Assembly (NCBI RefSeq): GCF_031454135.1
Contig: NZ_JAVDQF010000001.1
Coordinates: forward strand, 1,860,001 to 1,924,000
Length of the DNA stretch: 64,000 nucleotides
Direction: 5' to 3'
Source: Arthrobacter russicus
GTDB lineage: Bacteria; Actinomycetota; Actinomycetes; Actinomycetales; Micrococcaceae
Notes under the pieces: model-generated
The model's input: only the letters and a program-made list of their open reading frames with translations
Databases searched by the model: none
Told to the model about the DNA's origin: nothing
Program-made: the position numbers and the translations under genes
Shown here: positions 32,862-41,700 of the stretch, one piece after another
Numbering within the stretch: position 1 is the stretch's first letter
How the letters are laid out: every line of letters begins with the position of its first letter

Positions 32862-33461
32862 ATTCGCCAGGTTGCGGCGCACCACGACGACCAACCCGGC
32901 GATGATCAGCAATGCCACCACGGCGATCACCACGATCAGCCACGGGAACCCGCCCGCCGGCGCCGGGGCCGGATTGGCACTGTTCACCGTGCCGGGGCTG
33001 TTCGGCGCGGTGGAGGTTCCGGGATCCGGCGCAGCCGAAGCCCCGCCGGAGCCGATCGCGGTGAAACTGAACGTCCCCTCGATCGGGTGCCCGTCCGAGG
33101 AAACCAGACGCCAGTTCACCGTGTAACCGCCCGCTGGCGCCCCCGCCCTGAGCTTCTGCGTGACCACCTTGTCCAGCACGGTCACCGAGTCCTGCACCCA
33201 ATCTGTGCCCGAAGCGTCCTTGACCTCCACCTTGGATCCGATCGCCGCCGGAACATTGTCCATGGTCAGCGTTACCTCGGACGGCATGCTCGCCACGGTT
33301 GCCCCAGCCGAGGGCGAAGTGTTCTCCACGACGTCGTGCGCATTGGCCGCACCGGCCGGGAGCAAAAGCGCCGCCAGCAATCCGAGCAGCACCAGGACTC
33401 CGGAAAAGCGCCGGGACAGGCGGAATGCGGAGGCAGTGCGGGCAATCTGGCGGATCATCAC
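32850..33461 (-). CDS. CopC-domain copper-binding membrane-anchored protein
   Basis: A 203-residue exported protein. The signal peptide ends at NAHDV, leaving a His near the new N-terminus as in CopC copper sites. The CopC beta-sandwich (about 42-135) contains SPSAGATVASMPSEVTLTMD, YTVNWRLVSSDGHPIEGTFS with the second His, then a Pro/Ser/Ala linker and a C-terminal membrane helix (about 170-193) with a basic tail. It probably handles copper at the outer face of the membrane. CopD is not adjacent. Confidence 0.88.
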   Translation of the reverse strand: MMIRQIARTASAFRLSRRFSGVLVLLGLLAALLLPAGAANAHDVVENTSPSAGATVASMPSEVTLTMDNVPAAIGSKVEVKDASGTDWVQDSVTVLDKVVTQKLRAGAPAGGYTVNWRLVSSDGHPIEGTFSFTAIGSGGASAAPDPGTSTAPNSPGTVNSANPAPAPAGGFPWLIVVIAVVALLIIAGLVVVVRRNLANDQG

Positions 33462-33622
33462 GGTTCCCTTTGCTACAGCCGGCTATGGCCTCTGGCTCAA
33501 CGGAGAGGCCGGAATCGTCATCAACGCTACGTCATCGGGGCGCCCAGGGCCGCATCTGCAACGCCCTGGCACTAGGATCGTGCTAGTTCCTTTGCATCGC
33601 ATCCACTGGAGAGGCTCCCGCC

Positions 33623-35065
33623 ATGGCCACGTTGCCCGCCGCCCTTGACCGCTATTTCAAAGTCACCGAACGTGGCTCTTCGCTCTCCCGCGAAATCCGA
33701 GGCGGCTTGGCCACCTTCTTCGCCATGAGCTACATCGTGGTGCTCAATCCGTTGATCCTGGGCGGCGCCGATTCCACCGGGGAAATCCTGGGCCGGGACC
33801 GGGTTGCGGCGGTGACCGCACTGGTCGCGGGGATTCTGACCATCGCGATGGGTGCCTGGGCGAAGCACCCCTTCGCACTGGCAACCGGCTTGGGCGTGAA
33901 CGCCTTCGTGGCGGTCACCGTGGCTTCGCACCCGGGATTGACCTGGCCGGACATGATGGGCCTGATCATGATCTCCGGCATCACCATGCTGGTCCTGGTG
34001 CTCACCGGATTCCGAACCGCCGTTTTCAAGGCGGTGCCGGAAGGGCTCAAGACGGCGATCGTCGTGGGCATCGGTTTGTTCATCGCACTGATCGGTCTGG
34101 TGAACGCCGGATTCGTCCGCCGGATCCCGGACGTTGCCGGAACCACCGTGCCGGTGGGCCTGGGCTTCGACGGCAAGCTGATCGGCTGGCCCACCCTGGT
34201 TTTCGTGGTCGGTTTGATCCTGACCATCGCATTGGTGATCCGCAAGGTCAAAGGGGCCATCCTGATCGGGGTGATCGGCTCGACGATCCTGGCCAATGTC
34301 TTGGAGCTGGTGTTCAAGATCGGGCCGAGTTTCGATGGCAAGACCAGCAATCCGATGGGCTGGTCACTCGTGGTACCGACCCTAGAACAGTTCAAGCTCC
34401 CGGACCTGTCCTTGATCGGCCAGGTCAACTTGTTCGGCTCCTTCGTGCACCTCGGCGGCGTGGCCGCGACCCTGTTGGCCTTTTCGATCCTGTTGAGCAT
34501 CTTCTTCGATGCCATGGGCACCATGGTCGGTCTGGCCAGCGAGGCAGGCAGCATCGACGAAAAAGGCAATATTCCGAATGTGGACCGGGTGCTGTTCGTC
34601 GACGCGATCGGCGCGATCGCCGGCGGCGGCGCTTCGGTGTCCTCGAACCAGATCTATGTGGAGTCCGGTGCGGGAATCGGCGAAGGCGCCCGGACCGGCA
34701 TCGCGTCGGTGGTCACCGGCGTGCTGTTCCTGGTGGCGATGTTCTTCACGCCCTTGATCTCCCTGGTGCCATTCGAAGCGGTCGCCCCGGCGCTCGTCGT
34801 CGTCGGCTTCATGATGGTCTCGCAGGTGGGCAAGATCGACTGGTCCGACTGGGGCGTGGCCATTCCCGCGTTCCTGACCTTCACCCTGATGCCGTTCACC
34901 TATTCGATCGCGAACGGCCTGGGCGCCGGATTCATCGCTTATGTGGTGATCCGCACCGTGCAGGGCCGAGCCAAAGAAATCCACCCGTTGCTCTGGGTCG
35001 TCGCAGCGGCGTTCGTGGTGTTCTTCGGCATCGGACCGATCCAGCAGTTGCTCGGCCTGGGCTGA
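33623..35065 (+). CDS. NCS2 purine permease (AzgA/PbuG type)
   Basis: Proton-coupled importer for hypoxanthine, guanine or adenine. It has 480 residues and 12-14 helices. The opening block GLATFFAMSYIVVLNPLILG, the ATALVAG-like stretch, GLGVNAFVAVTV and the FDAMGTMVGLASEAG signature assign it to the AzgA subfamily rather than the uracil/xanthine group. It is monocistronic. Which purine is used cannot be decided here. Confidence 0.92.
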   Translation: MATLPAALDRYFKVTERGSSLSREIRGGLATFFAMSYIVVLNPLILGGADSTGEILGRDRVAAVTALVAGILTIAMGAWAKHPFALATGLGVNAFVAVTVASHPGLTWPDMMGLIMISGITMLVLVLTGFRTAVFKAVPEGLKTAIVVGIGLFIALIGLVNAGFVRRIPDVAGTTVPVGLGFDGKLIGWPTLVFVVGLILTIALVIRKVKGAILIGVIGSTILANVLELVFKIGPSFDGKTSNPMGWSLVVPTLEQFKLPDLSLIGQVNLFGSFVHLGGVAATLLAFSILLSIFFDAMGTMVGLASEAGSIDEKGNIPNVDRVLFVDAIGAIAGGGASVSSNQIYVESGAGIGEGARTGIASVVTGVLFLVAMFFTPLISLVPFEAVAPALVVVGFMMVSQVGKIDWSDWGVAIPAFLTFTLMPFTYSIANGLGAGFIAYVVIRTVQGRAKEIHPLLWVVAAAFVVFFGIGPIQQLLGLG

Positions 35066-35212
35066 TCCGCAGCGTCCACTCCGGCGGGGAACCCGTACGG
35101 GCAGACCTTTGCACCCCAAAGGCTCTGGCCAGACTTTTTGTCCCAAAGCGAGGATTGATGCGTACTCGGTATGCTCCGAGACCGTCAAAAATCCGACCTT
35201 AGGACGAAACTG

Positions 35213-36160
35213 ATGAAAATCGCACTCTCGCTCGCCCTCATTGCGGGCAGCCTTTTCGGGGTGGTGCAAGCCCCGTACCCGATCGCCCCGGGAGCGGCGA
35301 CCGGACTCGATTCGGCGAACGCCGCCGTGGACAAATACCCGGCCTCCGAGGTGGAATCCCCGGAAGACACCCTGGCCTACTGGACCAAAGAACGCATGGC
35401 CCAAGCCGTAGCGAACAGCGGGGCCGCAACTGCTGATGGCCGCTCAGCGGCTGGCTCCGCCGGAGCGTCGGCGATCGACTACGCGAACAGCAATCCCGCC
35501 GTCGGCGTGGTGTTCTACCGGAACTCCGACGGCGACGATCAAGTCTGTACCGGAACCGTGATCAACGACAATGCCAAGAACGTGGTGCTGACCGCTGGCA
35601 GTTGCCTGCACGGTGGAGCCGGAAAGGATTGGTCCAAAAAGGTCGCCTTCGCTCCGGAGTACTCCAATGGAACCGCTTGGCGAGGCCTCTGGGCTGGCAG
35701 CTGGATGCGGGCCTACCAAGATTGGACGGACTACAGCCGGGCCCGGCTCAACCAGGCCGTGTTTCGGGTTTGGCCTAATTCCCAGGGCCAGGAGATCGAA
35801 GACCAGGTCCGTGGGCATAAGTTGCTGACCGTGTCTTCCCCCGAGCAAGGCAACGTGCAGGCGTACTCGTACCGGCGAGATCCCGGCTCTGCCGTGGCTA
35901 ACCAGTGGTACTGCGAGAACGCGCCGAGCTGGGGCAAAAAAGGCGAGCTGGGAACTCTCGGCTGCCGGTTCCCCAACCCGACCGCGGGCAGTCCTTGGGT
36001 CAAATACATCGACGCCGAAGGTTATGGCAGCATCTTCGCGGTGTCCTCCAGCTTCCGTTACGACGGAGACATCAGCTACCTTCCGGAGGCTTACAGCAAC
36101 CCGACGAATCTGCAGACCGAAATCGTCAACAAGCTGAAGAAAGTTGATGACCCCGCCTAG
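35213..36160 (+). CDS. Secreted trypsin-fold protein lacking catalytic residues
   Basis: A 315-residue exported protein related to S1 serine peptidases. Start ATG 35213 has AGGA upstream; signal peptide MKIALSLALIAGSLFGVVQA. The chymotrypsin core is visible: VGVVFYRNSDGD, VCTGTVINDNAKNVVLTAGS and YGSIFAVSSSFRYDGDISYL. The His of TAAHC is Ser (TAGSC, residue 130) and the nucleophile of GxSGGPW is Ala (PTAGSPW, residue 258), while the Cys112-Cys131 pair remains. It is therefore unlikely to be a protease. A binding, matrix or immunity-like role is possible, or decay of a former enzyme, though the frame is intact. Confidence 0.8.
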   Translation: MKIALSLALIAGSLFGVVQAPYPIAPGAATGLDSANAAVDKYPASEVESPEDTLAYWTKERMAQAVANSGAATADGRSAAGSAGASAIDYANSNPAVGVVFYRNSDGDDQVCTGTVINDNAKNVVLTAGSCLHGGAGKDWSKKVAFAPEYSNGTAWRGLWAGSWMRAYQDWTDYSRARLNQAVFRVWPNSQGQEIEDQVRGHKLLTVSSPEQGNVQAYSYRRDPGSAVANQWYCENAPSWGKKGELGTLGCRFPNPTAGSPWVKYIDAEGYGSIFAVSSSFRYDGDISYLPEAYSNPTNLQTEIVNKLKKVDDPA

Positions 36161-36180
36161 GAACCCCACGGGCAAAGTGC

Positions 36181-36216
36181 GCTGCGGCCCCGGTGTCACC
36201 GCATCGGGGCCGCAGC
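36181..36216. terminator. Strong hairpin between convergent genes
   Basis: Perfect 12-bp arms GCTGCGGCCCCG and CGGGGCCGCAGC with a 12-base loop, between the pseudo-protease gene (plus) and the DinB gene (minus). It is followed by CTTGCC rather than a T-run. Confidence 0.7.
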
Positions 36217-36243
36217 CTTGCCTCTGGACCTGACCGCCCGGGC

Positions 36244-36828
36244 TCAGTTGAACTGCTGCGCCACCTGTTCCAAGCGGTCCTGGTAGTCCTGCCACCATTC
36301 CTGGCTGCCCCGGGGCATATTGTCGTTTTCCCTGCGCAAGCCGACCGAGCCGTCAATCAATTCGCGGATCACATCCGCGTGCCCGGCGTGCCGGGTGAGG
36401 TCCGCGATCACATGGATCAAGATCTGGTGCAGGGTCACCTCACTGCGCTCCTCGGGCCACCACGGCACTCGTCCGGTCGCGGCCAGATCCAGGGCATCGA
36501 TGGTCTCGTCCGCTTGCACCCAGACCCGGCGGTAAAGCGTCACGATGTCCTCGCGGCTTTCCGTCTCGGTAGCCCACATGTCCGCGTTCGGCTCGGCATC
36601 TTCATCGAGCCAGGGGTAGCGCTCGTTGAACGGCCGGTCGAACGTATCGCCGAAGTATCCGAGTTCGACGCCGGCCGCGTGCTTGACCAGCCCGAGCAGA
36701 TTCGTGCCGGTCGGCGTGAGCGGTTGCCGGATCTGGTACTCGGAGAGTCCCTCGAGCTTCCAGAGCAGGGCTTCCCTGGCGGATTGCAAGTAGCGGTGAA
36801 GGTCCGATTTCGGCGCTGATCCGGTCAT
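36244..36828 (-). CDS. DinB/DUF664 family four-helix protein
   Basis: A 194-residue soluble protein of the DinB-like four-helix bundle superfamily. It contains LHRYLQSAREALLWKLEGLS, the first metal-ligand His in GLVKHAAGVELGYFG, and the pair of His in HQILIHVIADLTRHAGHADV. Members include thiol transferases using mycothiol or bacillithiol, but specificity is unknown. The start at 36828 is set by a leaderless layout: TAGGCT at 36836-36841 on this strand lies seven bases before ATG. Confidence 0.85.
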   Translation of the reverse strand: MTGSAPKSDLHRYLQSAREALLWKLEGLSEYQIRQPLTPTGTNLLGLVKHAAGVELGYFGDTFDRPFNERYPWLDEDAEPNADMWATETESREDIVTLYRRVWVQADETIDALDLAATGRVPWWPEERSEVTLHQILIHVIADLTRHAGHADVIRELIDGSVGLRRENDNMPRGSQEWWQDYQDRLEQVAQQFN

Positions 36829-37176
36829 GGCGGTCAGCCTAACACCGGGTACCGACGGATCCCTGGAGTTCGCGGCACAACTCTGCCCCGGTGATCTGCC
36901 CCTAGGTGCCTGGCCTCGGAGGCAAAGCCCCAGGGTCGAAAATCGGGCGAATCGCCGAACACCGGAAGCCGCTTGAATCAACACTGCTATCTCGACCGCG
37001 AGCATGTACTAATATTCCGAATATTCGATTCAACCGTAAATGATTCGAAATGAATCCAATCCACCATAATTTCTCTTTCCGAAAATCGACGGGTTGGCCC
37101 GCAACAAATCTCTATAACCCGGCAGAGTTCGACAACGCAGCGGCTTTGCCGATGAAACGTTCAGCCAATATCCAGC

Positions 37177-37214
37177 AATGTCTAGCCAATCGGCTAGCCG
37201 ACTGGCTAGACATT
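37177..37214. promoter_or_regulatory. Inverted repeat upstream of secreted repeat-protein gene
   Basis: Perfect 12-bp arms AATGTCTAGCCA and TGGCTAGACATT flank 14 bases that themselves contain the palindrome GGCTAGCC. It lies 86 bp before the start codon in a 471-bp AT-rich non-coding region (36829-37299). It could be an operator for a dimeric or tetrameric regulator or a structured 5' leader. I see no coding frame in the region. Confidence 0.6.
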
Positions 37215-37299
37215 TCCATTTCCTCTAGACCTGCCTGGGCGCCGGCCATACTCTTATCCCGTATCGACGCACGCCCAAAGAGAGGGGGTGAATCGCATC

Positions 37300-38673
37300 A
37301 TGGAGACCACAAGAGGGGAATCGAGCGCGGGGAGCGGCCTCGAATCCACAGTTCCAGCACGCAGCCGTGCTGGCATTTCGGCGTTCCGCAAGACTTTGCG
37401 CATCGCCGCTCTCACTGGAGTCACCGGCTCCGCGATTTTCCTCTTCGGCGTACTCGGCGCACAGAGCGCGAACGCCGCTCCGGCGAACCCCAACGGCCCC
37501 TCCTCGGCGACGAGCAGCGCCACGTCCGACGGTGGCAAGCAGTCGGACGGCGGCGGCCTTCTCGGGCTCCTCGGCGGCACGCTCCAAGGCACACTCCGAA
37601 CCGTCGATGCGACCGTAGGAGCCTTGCTGGCGCCGTCCCAACCGGCTCCGCCGACAGCTCCTACCGCACCGATAGCGCCGTCGAATCCGGCCCGGCCCGC
37701 CCCGCCGTTGCCGGTCAACTCGGCAGCACCGGCGCCCAGCGGACCCGTCACGACCGCGGTGAAATCAGCCACCAACATTGCCGGCGCAGCGGTGAAAACC
37801 CTCGAACCGGCCTTCCAACCAGCGGAGCAGGGCCAACCGGCAGCACCGGATCCGAAACCGCTTTTGACCGCCGCCCAGCCAGTATTGGGTACGGTGAATT
37901 CGACCCTCAGTCCGGTCCTCGCTCCCGCCGCCGATCTCTTGCGACCGGCCACCTCGGGGCTTCAACCACTGCTCGGCGGCCTGGTAAAAACGCTGACCGG
38001 CACGTTGCAAGCCGCAACCGGGACTTTGCTTCCGGTGGTTGAAAAGCTTCCGGTAGTAGGCGAAATCGTCAGTCCGCTGCTTCGGGCTTTGACCCCCACG
38101 GTCAACAATCTCCTCCCGGACCTGACCTCGAACGTACCCATAGTCAAAGATCTGGTTGGTCCGCTGACCGACCAGAACGCGGCTATCCTGCCGGCCAACA
38201 AACCACTGGTGCAGCCTCCGACCACGCCACCAGTGAGTCCGCAGCCGGGGAATACTGTGCCCGGCGTCCGCGAAGCGCCACGGCCGGCTCCGGTTCCGGA
38301 CGCCGTTGCTGCAGCCCCCACCGCGGCGGCGCATCCGGATCCGCTCAAAGTTTCTTCACTCCCGCTCATCAGCAGCAGTTCATCGCTGGCAGCGATCGCA
38401 GGCAATGCGGCCAGCTCGGCGATCAGCGATGACTCCGGCTCAGGTTCCGGGCAGCATGTCACGCTGCCCCCTACTGGGCCCATCACAGCTCCCGCCGGAG
38501 GTTCCTCCTCGGCGGGTAATGGCAGCGGCTCCGCCGGTTCCGGCGGAAGCGCTGCAGCTACAACCGCAGATATCTTCGCGATGCCTTTCAGTGTGCTTTC
38601 CGGAAAGGTGGGCGTGCCCGCGCTCATCCTCCCCGAGCCCTTGGCATACGACCCCGGATCGTCTCCCGACTAA
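37300..38673 (+). CDS. Secreted Pro/Ala-rich repeat protein
   Basis: A 457-residue exported protein. ATG 37300 has GAGGGGG eleven bases upstream; a GTG four codons earlier overlaps that site. The signal peptide is long, with a hydrophobic core LTGVTGSAIFLFGVLGAQSA and cleavage near SANAAP. The mature part alternates Pro/Ala linkers with short amphipathic pieces such as LLGLLGGTLQGTLRTVDATV and VEKLPVVGEIVSPLL. The LPVVG core recurs as LPIVGG in the giant neighbour downstream. There is no sortase motif or membrane anchor. Family unknown to me; it is probably an envelope or aerial-surface component acting with the next gene. Confidence 0.7.
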   Translation: METTRGESSAGSGLESTVPARSRAGISAFRKTLRIAALTGVTGSAIFLFGVLGAQSANAAPANPNGPSSATSSATSDGGKQSDGGGLLGLLGGTLQGTLRTVDATVGALLAPSQPAPPTAPTAPIAPSNPARPAPPLPVNSAAPAPSGPVTTAVKSATNIAGAAVKTLEPAFQPAEQGQPAAPDPKPLLTAAQPVLGTVNSTLSPVLAPAADLLRPATSGLQPLLGGLVKTLTGTLQAATGTLLPVVEKLPVVGEIVSPLLRALTPTVNNLLPDLTSNVPIVKDLVGPLTDQNAAILPANKPLVQPPTTPPVSPQPGNTVPGVREAPRPAPVPDAVAAAPTAAAHPDPLKVSSLPLISSSSSLAAIAGNAASSAISDDSGSGSGQHVTLPPTGPITAPAGGSSSAGNGSGSAGSGGSAAATTADIFAMPFSVLSGKVGVPALILPEPLAYDPGSSPD

Positions 38674-38771
38674 TTGACGAGAAAAGCCGAGTTTATCTTC
38701 GGCAAAAGCAGCAAACTCTAAAAATGGTTTGATTTCGCTTTTTCTCATCAATTCAGTCAGGAGACTTTTTC

Positions 38772-41700
38772 ATGCGACCGTGCTTACGCAGGACCCTTTG
38801 GGGATCCCTGTTTGCCGGAGGCATTATTGTCCTCGGCGCTGCCGCAGCGAATGCTGCAGAGCAGCCACCTACTGATGGAGCTAACAACCTGGCAAGTGCC
38901 ACTTCGGCGGCCCCTGCTACACCGGCACCAGCATCGGGATTGAAAATCAATATCCCGATCAACCTTTCGGGTAACGCGATCAGCGTTATCGGCAATTCGA
39001 AAGCCAATGGTCCGACAGCTCCGAGCGCACCCGCGAACGATGGATCGATCAACCTTCCGATCAATCTCAGCGGGCACGCAATCAGTCTCCTCGGGACCGG
39101 AACCCAGGCAAAACCTGGGACTCCCCCCGCGGCGAATGCCACGCCACAAGTGGGCACGACGGTACTTGGTACCTCGACCCTCGGCGGGCTTCTTCCTGGT
39201 TTGGAACAGATCGTCAGTATCAACATTCCGATCACGCTCAGCGGCAACGCTCTGAGCGTCATCGGCGACTCCGATGCAACGTCGGCCGCTCCGGCAGCCG
39301 GCCCTGCGCCGTCGTCGCCCACCACCGGCTCCAAGGTGGACGGCGACACCATCGGCCAGGCGACCTCGGGCGGCCTCGGCGTGTTCAACGGTTGGCAAGC
39401 AGTTGCCAACGCGAACGCCCCGGTCACCGTCTCGGGCAACGCGGTATCGCTGATCGGCAACTCCAAGTCGAGCGGATCCCAGGTCGGCGCCACTGGTGCC
39501 CCTGGAACCGGCGGCGGGGCGCTGACTGGCGGCGACACCGTGGGGCAAGTGACCTCGGGCGGCGTCGGCGCGTTCAACGGCAACCAGGCACATGCAGGCG
39601 CCAAAGCACCGATCACGGTATCCGGCAACGCCGTATCCTTGATCGGCGATTCGGAATCGACTGACTCCAAGGTTTCCGGGGGCGCGGGCAGCTCCCTGGT
39701 TGCCGGGAGCAAAGTCGGCCAGGCCACGTCCGGCGGCATTGGCGCGTTCAACGGCAATACCGCGAATGCGGATGCCGCTGCACCGATCACCGTATCCGGA
39801 AACGCCATCTCGGCCATCGGCAACTCGAAGACCAAGAACTCCCAGGTCGGTGGTGGACCCGCCAACGGCAACGGTTCTCTGACCGGCGGAGACACCGTCG
39901 GCCAAGCGACCGCGGGTGGCGTCGGGGCCTACAACGGCAACGTGGCGAACGCCAATGCCAAAGCACCGGTAACGGTCTCCGGCAATGGGGTATCGCTGCT
40001 CGGCAACTCGAGCTCGGAAAACTCCAAAGTGGGTGTTCCGAACCCGGCGGCGACCGGTAACGGCGCACTCGCAGGCGGAGACGTTGTGCATCAGGCAACG
40101 GGCGGCGGAATCGGTGCGTTCAACGGCAACCAGGCTCAGGCCAACGCCGATGCGCCGATCACCGTTTCGGGCAACGCCATTGGCCTGACCGGCAATGCCG
40201 CGTCGAAGAACTCCACTGTCGGTGGCGCTCAAACGACCCCTGGCACCGGAAACGGCTCATTGGCCGGAGGCAACAGCAACGACATGGTGACTGCGGGCGG
40301 CATCGGCCGTTTCGTGGGCAACCAGGCCGATGCGAACGCCAAGGCGCCGTTGACCATCTCGGGCAACGCGATCGGCGCTTGCGACGCGGAGTCGAATGAC
40401 TCCACCGTCGGTGGCGGCAACCCTGGAATCGGAGCACTCACTGGTGGCGACCGCGTCGGGCAGGCAACTGCGGGCGGCATCGGCGAGTACAACGGCAACC
40501 AGTCAGTGGCCAATGCCAAAGCACCGATCACGATTTCCGGCAACGCCATCTCGGGCCTGTCGACCGCCCGTTCCAACCACTCGGTGGTGGGCGGCAACGG
40601 CATCGGCAACGGCACGGTAGGCAACGGATCGCTCGCCGGTGGCAACAGCACCGGACAAGCAACCCAAGGCGGCATCGGCGAATACAACGGCAACACCGCC
40701 GATGCCAATGCCAAAGCCCCCGTGACGGTGTCGGGCAACGCCATCTCGGTGCTCAACCAGGCACAGACCGACAACTCGCTGGTCGGCGGCTCGAACAACT
40801 CGAGCAGCAACGGCGCGTTGGCTGGTGGCGATTCCGTCGGGCAGGCAACTGCTGGCGGCATCGGTGCTTACAACGGCAACACCGCCACTGCGAATGCCAA
40901 GGCTCCGGTCGTCGTTTCCGGCAACTCGATTTCCGGTTTCGGCAAGGCGCACTCGGCTGATTCAGTGGTTGGCGGCGCTGGCGCGAACGCTGCCGGCAAC
41001 AACGGGTCGCTGACCGGTGGTGACACCGTCAAGCAGGCAACTGCCGGCGGCGTCGGCGCTTGGAATGGCAATCAGGCAGTGGCGGATGCCAAGGCCCCGT
41101 TGGTCATCTCCGGCAACTCGATCTCCGGCCTGAACGATTCCGAGTCCAAAGGCTCGGTCGTCGGTGGCGCCAACGGTGGAAACACCGGATCCCTGGTCGG
41201 CAGTGACAGCACCAGCCAAGCAAGCGGTGGCGGCGTGGGGGCCTTCAACGGCAACCAAGCGGTCGCCAACGCCAAAGCTCCGATCATCATCTCCGGCAAC
41301 GCCATTTCTGCAGTACGGGCAGCCCAATCCACGAACTCCGTGGTCGGGACTTCTGCAGTGAACGGTTCATTGGCTGGCGGTGACACCACCGGGCAGACCA
41401 CTGCGGGTGGCGTCGGTGCTTGGAATGGCAATCAGGCTGTGGCAAACGCCAAGGCTCCGATCGTGGTCGCGAACAACGCCGTTTCCGGCTTGGGCGAGGC
41501 GACCTCGAAGGATTCTTCGGTAGGCGCCAACACCGGCCTGGCAACCAGCAACAACGTCCAGCAGGCCAGCACCGGCGGAGTCGGCGCGTTTGCCGGCAAC
41601 AACGCTGCAGCCAGCGTCAAGGTCGTTCCGGTCTGGTGCGACAACCCGTTGAATCCGATTGCGGGTTCGATTGCGGGTGCTTGCAAGGTCGGCTCGGCGC

